A stretch of DNA of 64,000 bases from UBA2767 sp965228625 (GTDB taxonomy: Bacteria; Pseudomonadota; Alphaproteobacteria; Rhizobiales; Methyloligellaceae): NCBI GenBank assembly GCA_965228625.1, contig OZ245829.1, forward strand, positions 186,001 through 250,000, written 5' to 3'. The position numbers and the translations under genes are program-made. A model generated the notes under the pieces. That model ran no database searches and was not told the origin of the DNA. It saw nothing but the letters and a program-made list of their open reading frames with translations. Positions 24,180 through 32,495 of the stretch are shown here, one piece after another. Every line of letters begins with the position of its first letter. Position 1 is the first letter of the stretch.

Positions 24180-26828
24180 TTGACGGTACGTCTTAAAATT
24201 CTGACAGCGTTTTCCATCCTGTTGATGGCCGCGACGCTTCTCAGCGCACCGTTGGCGCGTGCCTCCGGCGAGTTCGGCGGTTCCGGCAAGTTTGTCGGTT
24301 GGTGGGAACTCGGCGGTTTCTATGGAACCGATGACTCAAGCCGCGGCGAAATCGTCCTGTTCACACCTTTGATGCAATCGGCCACGACCCTGTTCTTCCT
24401 CGATGCCAGAGGCAAACTCTTCGAAGAGGACGTGCAGGAAGCCAATCTGGCGCTTGGTTACAGGCAAATGATGCCCTCGGGCTGGAACCTGGGTCTGTGG
24501 GCCGGTTGGGACGTCCGCGATACGGAAGTCGACAACACCTTCCACCAGATCTCTTTCGGCGTCGAAGCCCTGTCGGAGCGGTTTGATGTGCGCGTGAACG
24601 GTTATGTGCCGGTCACCGACCCGAAAGGCTCGCCGGATTTGGCCGAAGTGTTCCTGCGCGGCAACAACATCCTCATGGTCGGCGGTGAGGAAGTGGCCCT
24701 TTATGGCATCGATGGTGAGATCGGCATGCTGCTGTTCAGCCGTAATCGCGGTGGCGGTGGCGGATTGAAAGGCGCCCCGGCGGCCGCGAAGCGCCATGAG
24801 TTGAGAGGCTATGTGGGCGGCTTCTGGTTCGACGATGACGACGCCATCGACGAGGTGGCGGGTCCCAAGGGGCGTCTCGAATACCGTATCAACGACATCG
24901 TGTCCTCGCTTCCGGGCTCGCGTCTCACGATCGAGAGCGAACTCTCCTATGACGAGGTCCGCGACACCAAGTTCGAGATCGGCGCCAGGCTCAGGATCCC
25001 CTTCGGCACACGCGGCTCCGATGCGGCCTTGCGCACCGCCTCTCTTAATGCCCAGGAACTCAGAATGATCGAGGGTCTGGAGCGCGACACGGACATCATC
25101 ACCGTCCAGAGCAAGGAAGAGAATGTCATCGACAACGCCACCAATGTGGCGATGAACGCGGTGAGCTTCGCCAGCAACGCCAACCAGTTCGCCAATGCGG
25201 TCGACAAGGGCGGCAACCGGCTCATAATCCTGCAGAAGGGCAATCAGCGTATTGACGTCTCAGCGACGGACGGCCAGCAGCTCCAGAAGAACCAGACCGT
25301 CCAGGGCGGTGCCAGCACAATCCTGATGCGCGGCGCGCGCACCGGCACCGTCGCAGGCTTCAGGGCACCCGGCAGCCGCCCGACGCTCTTCAGTAATGAC
25401 ATCAACTTTGGCACTGGCATAATCACCGTCGCCGACAACACCCATGTGGCCGGGCTGAATTTCCGAGGAGTTGGCGACAGCAACACTCAAGTTAGCGATA
25501 ACTTCGGCATTTTCGGTGCCGCCGGCCTCAACAACATCGTCATCGAGCAAAGCGATTTCCGGAACATCGGTGACGATGCGATCCGTTTCCAAGACGATGC
25601 CTCCAACGTCCGTGTCTGGACATCGAATTTCGAGGAGATCGGCGCCGATGCCATCGAGTTCGACGACCGTGCCCGCAACATCGAGATTTACCAAGTGACG
25701 AGCATCGGTACGAACTTCGAGGCGATCGATTTCCAAGCTGCGGACAACAGGAATATTGTCATTCACGATGTCACCATTCGAAACGCCGGGGACAGCGCCA
25801 TCGAATTCGGCGCCAACAACCGAAACGTTGTCATCAAGGACGTCAACATACGAACGGTCGACAGTATCGGTATCGACATTGAAAGTGGCAGCAGGAACTT
25901 CTCGATTTCCGACACGACGATCGTCGACACCGGGAACGACGGAATCGATTTCGCAGGCAACAACCGGAACATCACGCTGCACAATGTCAACGTCCGGCGC
26001 ATCGGCAGCGATGGCATCGATTTCGCGAGCAACAACCGCAACGTCAAGATTTACAATACCGACGTCAGCAACACCGCCTTCACCGGCATCGATTTCTCCG
26101 GCGACAACACGAACATCTCCTTCATGAACGTGAATGTTCGCAACACCGGCAGCACCGGCATCGATTTCACCAGCGACAACACGAACATCTCCTTCATGGA
26201 CGTGAATGTACGCGACACCGGCAGCACCGGCATAAACTTCAGTAACCGTAACACCCAGATTTCCTTCATGGGTGTCGACGTCATCAACACCAACAGCAAC
26301 GGCTTCAACTTCAATGGCGATAACACGGTCACATTCGAGGATGTTAAAGTCAGGAACACCGGCAGCACCGGCATCAACTTCAATTCCGACAACATCGTCA
26401 CATTCGAGGATGTAAACCTCAGAAATATCGACAGCACCGGCATCAATTTCAACAGCAGGAACAGGGTCACGTTCCGCAATACCTCGATCGACAACGCCAG
26501 GTTGACTGGCATCAACTTTAATTCCGATAACCGCGTGACCATCACCGACTCGATACTGTCGAATATCGGTGCCGGCGGCCCTTCCGACGCGCTGGACTTC
26601 ACTGCGAACAACATAATCGATATCAACGGAACGACCTTCGCCGGGACGATCGGCGATGACATTCTGAGCGTGAGTGGCCTCGGCAACACAATCAACGGCG
26701 CCAACAACCCGAACAACGCCAATGTCAACGGCTTCGTCTGCAACCTGAACGCGGCCGCAGGCGCCTTCACCGGCAGTATCACAATCGGCAACCAGACATT
26801 CGTGGATGGCGCCGGGTGTAACCCGTAA
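24180..26828 (+). CDS. Inverse-autotransporter-like surface protein with beta-helix passenger
   Basis: An 882-residue outer-membrane protein. TTG 24180 is preferred because a G-rich Shine-Dalgarno (GGGGGGTGG) ends just upstream and a Sec leader begins at once (cleavage near ARA, residue about 28); a TTG six codons earlier is possible. Residues 30-285 resemble an IAT beta-barrel, with alternating strands ending in FEIGARLRIPFG. A linker with LRMIEGLERDTDII, like the intimin-family post-barrel motif, follows, then about 60 helical residues. From about residue 340 to the end is a right-handed parallel beta-helix of roughly fifteen 23-24-residue coils (pattern GI[DN]F..DN..I.F..V.VRNTGST). Two late cysteines may close the tip. 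Confidence 0.8.
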   Translation: MTVRLKILTAFSILLMAATLLSAPLARASGEFGGSGKFVGWWELGGFYGTDDSSRGEIVLFTPLMQSATTLFFLDARGKLFEEDVQEANLALGYRQMMPSGWNLGLWAGWDVRDTEVDNTFHQISFGVEALSERFDVRVNGYVPVTDPKGSPDLAEVFLRGNNILMVGGEEVALYGIDGEIGMLLFSRNRGGGGGLKGAPAAAKRHELRGYVGGFWFDDDDAIDEVAGPKGRLEYRINDIVSSLPGSRLTIESELSYDEVRDTKFEIGARLRIPFGTRGSDAALRTASLNAQELRMIEGLERDTDIITVQSKEENVIDNATNVAMNAVSFASNANQFANAVDKGGNRLIILQKGNQRIDVSATDGQQLQKNQTVQGGASTILMRGARTGTVAGFRAPGSRPTLFSNDINFGTGIITVADNTHVAGLNFRGVGDSNTQVSDNFGIFGAAGLNNIVIEQSDFRNIGDDAIRFQDDASNVRVWTSNFEEIGADAIEFDDRARNIEIYQVTSIGTNFEAIDFQAADNRNIVIHDVTIRNAGDSAIEFGANNRNVVIKDVNIRTVDSIGIDIESGSRNFSISDTTIVDTGNDGIDFAGNNRNITLHNVNVRRIGSDGIDFASNNRNVKIYNTDVSNTAFTGIDFSGDNTNISFMNVNVRNTGSTGIDFTSDNTNISFMDVNVRDTGSTGINFSNRNTQISFMGVDVINTNSNGFNFNGDNTVTFEDVKVRNTGSTGINFNSDNIVTFEDVNLRNIDSTGINFNSRNRVTFRNTSIDNARLTGINFNSDNRVTITDSILSNIGAGGPSDALDFTANNIIDINGTTFAGTIGDDILSVSGLGNTINGANNPNNANVNGFVCNLNAAAGAFTGSITIGNQTFVDGAGCNP
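26085..26300 (+). repeat. Three in-frame 72-base repeats encoding beta-helix coils
   Basis: Units begin at 26085, 26157 and 26229, each with GGCAT. The first two differ at only a few bases; the third has diverged. They continue into 69-base units to about 26560. Such repeats can vary in number by recombination. Confidence 0.8.
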
Positions 26829-26861
26829 ACCCTGTGACCAACGGTTGGAATTCTAGGCCCT

Positions 26862-26890
26862 GCCCCTCTCTCGAGCGGCGGGGCTTTTTT
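26862..26890 (+). terminator. Terminator of the surface-protein gene
   Basis: GCCCC (26862-26866) pairs with GGGGC (26880-26884), followed by six T. The loop is long and contains CTCGAG. Confidence 0.7.
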
Positions 26891-27033
26891 CCCGGGAGAT
26901 GCGTTTGCAAAGCCATGGGCAAGTCCTGCGCCCTTCCGCCTTTCCTGACCCCGGATGGCACAGCGAATTGACCGCAAGGGTGTGAACACGTCATCATCCC
27001 GCACCGCATGACCTGAGGAGTGTAAGGAGACCC

Positions 27034-27399
27034 GTGGCACGCAAACCCATGATCATGGAGTTCGGCAGCGGCACGGACATTCGCGGCGAGGATTACACCA
27101 AGGCCGCGATGCGTGCGGTGGACGATGCGCTCCATCACAATTCCATTGCCGTGGCCGATGCGCTGGGCAAGGCGCGTGAAGACATGCAGGTGGATATCCT
27201 GATCGGCGTCGCCAAGCCTGACGCGGTCGACAAGGCCGCCGTCGCCGCCATGTTGCCCTACGGCCAGGCGCAGGTGGACGTGGTGGAAGGCGGGCTCGAC
27301 TCGCCCTTGGAAAACAAGGAAGGGTCCGTGGTGCTCGCCAACGCGGCATTGACCGTCTATCTCGACGTCGATGACGATGCCTTCGGGGGTGCCGGATGA
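27034..27399 (+). CDS. Lin0512-family protein, first paralog
   Basis: A 121-residue protein of the Lin0512/TIGR02058 family, whose function is unknown. The family's conserved GxGxDxHG motif appears as GSGTDIRG, with the histidine replaced by arginine. A DYTKAAMRAVDDALHHNSI segment follows, the second family signature. GTG 27034 follows AAGGAGA. Its last four bases overlap the start of a second, related gene, so the two proteins are probably made together and may form a mixed oligomer. Confidence 0.78.
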   Translation: MARKPMIMEFGSGTDIRGEDYTKAAMRAVDDALHHNSIAVADALGKAREDMQVDILIGVAKPDAVDKAAVAAMLPYGQAQVDVVEGGLDSPLENKEGSVVLANAALTVYLDVDDDAFGGAG

Positions 27400-27743
27400 G
27401 CGGCCGGGACCTCAAGCGCATCATCCTGGAGATGGGGGTCGGCAAGTCGCTGCACAGCGAGGATTACACCAAGGCGGCGCGGCGCGCGGTCGACGACGCG
27501 GTCCATCACTCCTCGATCTCGATGTTTTCAAGCCTCGGCATTGATCGGAGCACGGCCGAGATCGAGCTGACGCTCGCGGCGCAGGAGCCGGACAGGATCG
27601 ACCTCGACGAGGTGGCGAAGATGTTGCCCTTCGGTACGGTCACGACAAAGGCGGTCAAGGGCGGCCTTAACGTCCCCCGCGATGATGGCGGCGACACGGT
27701 CGTGATCGTCAATGCCGGAATTATCGTGCGGGTGCCACTTTAA
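27396..27743 (+). CDS. Lin0512-family protein, second paralog
   Basis: A 115-residue homologue of the preceding gene, aligned along the whole length (SEDYTKAARRAVDDAVHHSSI versus GEDYTKAAMRAVDDALHHNSI). Here the GxGxDxHG motif reads GVGKSLHS: it keeps the histidine but loses the aspartate and last glycine. The two paralogs thus carry complementary parts of the motif. ATG 27396 overlaps the previous stop (ATGA). Converges on the secreted protein gene at 27760. Confidence 0.78.
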   Translation: MSGRDLKRIILEMGVGKSLHSEDYTKAARRAVDDAVHHSSISMFSSLGIDRSTAEIELTLAAQEPDRIDLDEVAKMLPFGTVTTKAVKGGLNVPRDDGGDTVVIVNAGIIVRVPL

Positions 27744-27759
27744 GCGCGTATGACGTCGC

Positions 27760-28212
27760 TCACGGACAGCGCGCCCGAATCCAGATCTCACCGTTGATGG
27801 GGTGGTCGGTCCAGAGCTTGCGGGTCTTGTAATACATGTCCGCCGGCAGGTTCTGGATCAGCATGTACTCGGACTTGTCGGTGCTGTTGAGCAGGCCTTT
27901 GTCGAGGAAGGTGAGCGCCAGATTGCTTTTCTTCAGCGCCGGATTGTCGGGCACGAAATAGATCCGCGAGAAACCCTGACTGGCGGTCAGGTACCCCTTG
28001 AGGACCGTCTTGCCGCCTTGCTTGATTTCGGCGAGCGCGATCTTGGCCGCCGACTGCGGTGGGGGTGGCAGCATGCTGAAGGTGAAGGACTTGTCCTCCA
28101 CCAGCCTGAAACTGCCCTTGTCGAAGGCGCAGGGTTCCGCCTCCACCGCCGGGGCCAGCCCGATGAGAAAAAGGGCGACGCCGCATCCTGAAATCCATGT
28201 CATGACGCGCAA
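27760..28212 (-). CDS. Secreted hypothetical protein (150 aa)
   Basis: A 150-residue protein with a Sec signal peptide (cleavage near VEA, residue 25). TTG 28212 is supported by GGAGG nine bases upstream; an ATG three codons later is 18 bases from it. The mature part is a basic beta-rich domain with cysteines only at its two ends (C28 and C149), which could join in a disulfide. No family recognised. Confidence 0.7.
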   Translation of the reverse strand: MRVMTWISGCGVALFLIGLAPAVEAEPCAFDKGSFRLVEDKSFTFSMLPPPPQSAAKIALAEIKQGGKTVLKGYLTASQGFSRIYFVPDNPALKKSNLALTFLDKGLLNSTDKSEYMLIQNLPADMYYKTRKLWTDHPINGEIWIRARCP

Positions 28213-28323
28213 TTGTATATTCCTCCCTATGGCGTTCCGCGGGCGAGATTAGCAATCTTCCCGGCGGGGAACGACTGTCGCGCGAACGTGTCCGCCGGTT
28301 TGAGATTATTCCGGCCTTTGTTG

Positions 28324-28878
28324 CTAAGGGACAATGGTGATCTTGTCCCCCACGCTGACATGGCCATCTTGTACAATGCGTCCGAGGCGGCCCCGCAACA
28401 TGTGGGTGCGGCCATCGCCGGTGTTCACAAATACTCCCGCATCCCGCCCATAACGCTCAATGAAGCTGGCACAGGCCATGTGTGGTACGTCGCTGATTTC
28501 GATAATGGCGGAGCCGACCGCGAGGCGCTGGCCTGGCGTTACATTCTCGGGCGACAGGTTGAAGTCGACGAGGAGATTATCCCCGGCAAGCGCCCACCTG
28601 TCGCGTTCGCGGGCGATCAGCCCCAGGCAGCGCGTGTTCATGAGCGAGACTTGAACATCCGGGTGCGGCTCTCCGTCATCCGTCGACATCCAGCAGCCAT
28701 TCGCCCAGTGATCTCCCTCTACGCCGGTTTTGCCGCTCAGCGCACACGCATCCACCTCGACGCGTTGGCCTTTCTCCGGCCGTGTTACAATCCCTTGCAG
28801 CACACCTTCATCGGACGGCGACGCGAGAATATGCGCCAGACCGTTCAGCAGTTGGTCTCGTGTGGTGAATGCAGGCAC
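28324..28878 (-). CDS. MOSC-domain protein
   Basis: A 184-residue MOSC (molybdenum cofactor sulfurase C-terminal) domain protein. The conserved cysteine lies in VPHMACASF, and the GDNLLVDFNLSPENV and RGRLGRIV segments fit the family. MOSC proteins move sulfur or reduce N-hydroxylated compounds with Moco. GTG 28878 gives the usual length; a TTG 14 codons upstream (28920) is possible. It may serve molybdenum enzymes generally; AioA is the only one seen here, 13 kb away. Confidence 0.78.
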   Translation of the reverse strand: MPAFTTRDQLLNGLAHILASPSDEGVLQGIVTRPEKGQRVEVDACALSGKTGVEGDHWANGCWMSTDDGEPHPDVQVSLMNTRCLGLIARERDRWALAGDNLLVDFNLSPENVTPGQRLAVGSAIIEISDVPHMACASFIERYGRDAGVFVNTGDGRTHMLRGRLGRIVQDGHVSVGDKITIVP

Positions 28879-28983
28879 GTGTCTCTCGTGAAATAGCGGC
28901 GGCCACTGGAAGGACCGCAACGTAGTCCGAATTCAACTCCGCGAAAACAGCTCAAAACGACTGAAGCTTCTGGTTGATCTTAC

Positions 28984-29018
28984 AAAAAGGCCCCGCGGCT
29001 CAAATGAACCGCGGGGCC
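28984..29018 (-). terminator. Terminator of the AQSFLEG gene pair
   Basis: GGCCCCGCGG (28989-28998) and CCGCGGGGCC (29009-29018) form a perfect 10-base stem. Read leftward it is followed by five T (28984-28988), so it stops minus-strand transcription from the genes at 29071-30069. Confidence 0.8.
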
Positions 29019-29070
29019 CTGCTTCCGATGCTGCCGGTTTGCGGTGGACGGACGCTCGGGGCAGATCGGT

Positions 29071-29307
29071 CTAGCGCTGCAACAGCGTTGTGGTTGATAT
29101 GAAGTGCGGCCGGTGCATCAAGGAGCGGCCGTGGTCGGTATTGGTGACGAGCGTGATCTCGGCAAAGCCGTCATAAGATGGACCTTCGAGAAAGCTCTGG
29201 GCAGACGCAATCATGGCCTGCATGCACAGACCGGCAATGAAGATGACCACGGCGGCTCCGTTTTGCAGGATTGAGCGTGTGTGCATTGTTGCTGTGGCCG
29301 AATTCAT
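29071..29307 (-). CDS. Small secreted protein with AQSFLEG motif
   Basis: A 78-residue precursor from the ATG at 29307, which has GGAGG five bases upstream and gives a normal signal peptide (hydrophobic residues about 16-34, cleavage near ASA). A TTG at 29370 also has AAGGAG before it and would add 21 residues. Right after the leader is AQSFLEG, also present at the same place in the upstream neighbour. The mature part (about 40 residues) is otherwise unlike any family I know. It lies just downstream of the 228-aa paralogous gene and shares its terminator. Confidence 0.6.
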   Translation of the reverse strand: MNSATATMHTRSILQNGAAVVIFIAGLCMQAMIASAQSFLEGPSYDGFAEITLVTNTDHGRSLMHRPHFISTTTLLQR

Positions 29308-29382
29308 CATCTCCTCCGTTGGTGCGATCAGTTCTCCAAAAGGCTCCATAACGTCTGCGAACTTTTTCAACTGTGATCTCCT

Positions 29383-30069
29383 TCACCGTTTCAGGTGGTT
29401 GGCGCTCGACGTGAGCGCGGGCCGGCGCGCGGCAGCGCGGCCGTACTCGGCAATCGTCAGAAGTGCGATTTGGAAGGCGGCCGTTTCCCACGTCTTGGTG
29501 TCGACGGCGGGCACGGTGTGCGCGATATTCGCGACCTGGGTATAGGTCAGGCCCCTGTAAGAACCCGGACCCGTGTATGCGCGGGTCTGGTTGTAATAAT
29601 GGGATGCGAAATACGCCATTGCCGAAGTCGTGGCGAGAATTTGCACCTTCCAGGGCGACAGAAGACGCTCTGTGGAAATGCCGTTCGTCGTGCGGATCCT
29701 GAGTGTGCCCGGCACGATCACATGACGTCCGTCGACGCGGAAATTGACCACATAGGCATCGTCGATGCCGAACCGTGACCGCTCCAGGAGAATCTGGCGG
29801 AAATTGCCGTGCGCCTTGGTGTTTCCGTCCATGCGGCGGCAGATGAAGTCATGGCCGTGCACGTTGATCTTCTGGGCCAGACCTTGCCGGTCCAGAATTG
29901 TCTCAACGCATTGGCGCATGCCGCTTGACTTGCCTTCAAGGAAGCTCTGCGCGGAAACGCCGGTTGTCCCGATGGCCAGTGCCATGGTTGCGAAAAAGCC
30001 GGCGGACGCAATGCTCCTGATTCGTTGCGCACGCGAAATGCCGGTCGTGAATGCCGTGGGGCTGATCAT
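29383..30069 (-). CDS. Secreted hypothetical protein with AQSFLEG motif
   Basis: A 228-residue precursor. ATG 30069 follows GAGGAG by six bases. A signal peptide ends near VSA (about residue 38), and the mature protein starts AQSFLEGKSSG, the motif shared with the next gene. The remainder has two cysteines (in MRQCVETIL and FICRRMDG), a basic beta-rich middle and hydrophobic helical segments (LATTSAMAYFASHYY and FQIALLTIAEYG). No family recognised. The two genes appear to be an operon with related N-termini. Confidence 0.65.
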   Translation of the reverse strand: MISPTAFTTGISRAQRIRSIASAGFFATMALAIGTTGVSAQSFLEGKSSGMRQCVETILDRQGLAQKINVHGHDFICRRMDGNTKAHGNFRQILLERSRFGIDDAYVVNFRVDGRHVIVPGTLRIRTTNGISTERLLSPWKVQILATTSAMAYFASHYYNQTRAYTGPGSYRGLTYTQVANIAHTVPAVDTKTWETAAFQIALLTIAEYGRAAARRPALTSSANHLKR

Positions 30070-30162
30070 GACGCTCTCCTCTTTCAGGCCCATGTGCCCT
30101 GGGCCTTTGCGCGAATTTCTTCGCGGGTATGGGTGCCTCGCCTTGACTTGGAGACGGAGGAG

Positions 30163-30180
30163 CGGATCTGAAGTGATCCG
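30163..30180. promoter_or_regulatory. Palindrome upstream of the AQSFLEG operon
   Basis: CGGATC-TGAAGT-GATCCG is a 6-base inverted repeat about 95 bases upstream of the ATG at 30069; a possible operator. The rest of 30070-30291 holds no gene. Confidence 0.35.
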
Positions 30181-30291
30181 AGTCACATTGTGGGCGATTT
30201 GGGACCTGTGGGATAACGGCGGACGCGGTTCCAGGCGCCAGAGAAAGCGGTCGGTTGAACTATCTCATTTGGATCTCGCGCAGCGTGGATT

Positions 30292-30747
30292 TCAGACGCC
30301 CGCACACCACGAAACAGATCCGCAAAGCCATATGAGGACGGCATATCGCCCGGTCTTCGCCACGGCAACAAGCGTGAGAAACAGCCAGAATGGCGTGCGC
30401 ATGACGCCGGCGACGAGGGTCAGCGCATCGGCGAAAGGCGCCCAGGACATGAGCAGCGACCACACGCCCCAGCGCTGGTACCAGAGACGAGCACGGGCCA
30501 TCTGCTGTTTGGTCGCGGGGAACCAACTGCGGCCTTCGAACTGATCTATCCCCGATCCAAGCAGATAGTTCACCACCGAGCCGAGCGTATTGCCCACCGA
30601 TGCGGCGACAAAGAGCATCGAGACGGGCGCGGCATCGGCCGCCATCATGGCACCGAGAACGACTTCAGATTGAAAGGGAAGGATTGTCGCCGCCCCGAAC
30701 GCCGCCAGAAACAGCCCGCCAAGCGAAACCGCCTGATCCACGGCCAT
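30292..30747 (-). CDS. YqaA-type small membrane protein (SNARE-associated/DedA-like)
   Basis: A 151-residue integral membrane protein with four hydrophobic segments. It matches the YqaA branch of the DedA/VTT superfamily (FGAATILPFQSEVVLGAM ... GNTLGSVVNYLLG ... RWGVWSLLMSWAPFADALTLVAGV). ATG 30747 follows GAGGTG; the longer frame is leader. VTT-fold proteins are lipid scramblases or membrane-homeostasis factors; the role of YqaA itself is not settled. It stands alone. Confidence 0.82.
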   Translation of the reverse strand: MAVDQAVSLGGLFLAAFGAATILPFQSEVVLGAMMAADAAPVSMLFVAASVGNTLGSVVNYLLGSGIDQFEGRSWFPATKQQMARARLWYQRWGVWSLLMSWAPFADALTLVAGVMRTPFWLFLTLVAVAKTGRYAVLIWLCGSVSWCAGV

Positions 30748-30932
30748 ATGACACCACCTCGACGTCCGGGGAAGCGCCGCACTGCATCGCGGATTGGATG
30801 CGAGGGCGCAAAAAAGGTCCACAACCTCTTGCGAGGCCGACTTCCATTAACACCCATCACCCCGCCTGCTCAAGACGGGAGCTTCGCCCGGCGATCAACG
30901 CCAGGACGGCTGCCCGCGGCATGCTCCGTGAT

Positions 30933-31460
30933 TTATGGTCCCCAAAGCACCGGTTGCCGCCATGGTTCCGGTACGGACAGCGTGCCCTCAAGGTTTCCCT
31001 CGGCGCCGTCGAAGCGGATCGTCTGCCACGCAGATCGCCATTCCTCTGGCAGCGTGTAAGGCGGCGCAACGCTGTCGTCCGACGTGAAGCCGAAACGACC
31101 GTAGTATGCCGGATCGCCAAGCACCTGAACCTGCAGTGCACCCCCGCTCTTCATCCGGTTCAGGCCTTCCCGGATGAGCGCGCTGCCGATGCCCTGCTTC
31201 TGCAAACGCGGGCTCACGGCCACCGGCCCGAGCAGGCCGATTTTCACATTGAGTTCGTCGATACCGCACAGGGTGAATGCGACATGGCCGACCACTTCTG
31301 CGTCTCTCACGGCAACGAGTGAGAGAACGTCGTTCCGCGCATTCAGCAGGTCGCGAAGGAGGGGAACCAAATCCTCGTCGGGAAACGCTTGTGGATAAAG
31401 CCGCTCCAGTGCCTCACGGTCGTTCGGCGAGCTTTCGCGAATATCAAGCCCGGTGGTCAT
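30933..31460 (-). CDS. GNAT-family N-acetyltransferase
   Basis: A 175-residue GNAT protein of the YhbS-like group. The acetyl-CoA-binding A motif is VSPRLQKQGIGSALIREGL, near residues 82-100, and the B region is VLGDPAYYGRFGF. The substrate is unknown. Between it and the YqaA gene there is a 185-base gap with no gene seen. Confidence 0.85.
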   Translation of the reverse strand: MTTGLDIRESSPNDREALERLYPQAFPDEDLVPLLRDLLNARNDVLSLVAVRDAEVVGHVAFTLCGIDELNVKIGLLGPVAVSPRLQKQGIGSALIREGLNRMKSGGALQVQVLGDPAYYGRFGFTSDDSVAPPYTLPEEWRSAWQTIRFDGAEGNLEGTLSVPEPWRQPVLWGP

Positions 31461-31596
31461 GGCTGCTCATTGCTTTGTGCGGCCTCGATAGAGAACGGAT
31501 TTCGGCGTCAGTGTCGGATGCCATGGTGATGATCACCGCGAGCCGTTTCGGAGCGTAACAGATAGGGTGATTTCCGAGAACGCGTCAGTCGGTCTT

Positions 31597-32193
31597 TCAG
31601 GCCCTTTCCACGCTTGCCCGCAACCGGCCAATGCCTTTTCTCAGGCGCGACTTGACGGTTCCGAGCGGTGCATCCATGGCGCATGCCAGTTCCCGGTGAG
31701 ACATCCCCGCGCAGTAGGCAAGCAGGATGGAGGAGCGGTAGATCTCCGGCAGGTCGTGCAGACCGCGCAAGGCGGTCTGTTCGTCGACGATCTCCGTTTC
31801 GCTCTTGCCCCACCGGGTCAGGTGAAACTGCGCGACCTCCGCATCGCTCAGATGCGCCGGTTGGTCCCGCCGCTTGCCGGCGCGCAAATGGTCGATGGCC
31901 TTGTTGCGCACAACCGTGCTCATCCAGCCCATGGGCGACCCCGAAACCGCGCAGTACAGGTGCGCCTTCTGCCAGATCAGCAGATAAGCATCCTGCAGGA
32001 TTTCCTCGGCAATGTCCGGGCGGGAGACAAATCTCACGGCAACGGCGAGAAGCTTGCGCCGTGTTGTCTGGTAGAGCCTCTCAAAGGCTACGCGGTCACC
32101 TTTCCCGGTGGCGGTGAGAAGAGATGCGAGCGGGTCCGATCCGGGGTCCGTGCAGGATGCGTGATCACCTTGTTTGAACTCGTCACTTGCCAT
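31597..32193 (-). CDS. ECF-family RNA polymerase sigma factor
   Basis: A 198-residue sigma-70 factor of the extracytoplasmic-function type. Region 2 covers about residues 35-105 (FERLYQTTRRKLLAVAVRFV ... DIAEEILQDAYLLIWQ) and region 4 about residues 140-195, with the helix-turn-helix in AYCAGMSHRELACAMDAPLGTVKSRLRKG. ATG 32193 follows GGAGCAGGG; the upstream extension is rejected. No anti-sigma gene is adjacent, so its signal is not evident. It resembles SigK/EcfG-neighbour types; the exact group cannot be assigned by eye. Confidence 0.85.
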   Translation of the reverse strand: MASDEFKQGDHASCTDPGSDPLASLLTATGKGDRVAFERLYQTTRRKLLAVAVRFVSRPDIAEEILQDAYLLIWQKAHLYCAVSGSPMGWMSTVVRNKAIDHLRAGKRRDQPAHLSDAEVAQFHLTRWGKSETEIVDEQTALRGLHDLPEIYRSSILLAYCAGMSHRELACAMDAPLGTVKSRLRKGIGRLRASVERA

Positions 32194-32495
32194 TCCCTGC
32201 TCCTCCGTCCTCGTTGCGTGACCTGGTATGGCGTGACCACGACGGGCGTCCGCGCCGCAGCGCGAAAAAGAAAGGGCCCCGGCATCCGGAGGGCGCCGAT
32301 CGACCAGCCGTCTTCGAAAGCCGGTCAATCGCGGGCGGCGTCCGAAACCCGGGCCCTTCGCCGGAGCGAAATGCCCCGGCTCCCATCATGGCCACGTAAG
32401 GTTGGATGCACCGGAGGGTGAGGAGGTTACAGCCCGCAAATCAGTTGGTCTGCGGATGTGCCGGATATGCAGGCGTGTGCAGGCTCTTTGCCGAC
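32194..32495. other. Gap between ackA and the ECF sigma gene
   Basis: No gene seen. On the minus strand a G+C-rich hairpin-like stretch ending CCCTTTCTTTTT (about 32262-32300) could terminate the ackA operon, but its stem is imperfect. The rest should hold the sigma-factor promoter. Confidence 0.35.
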
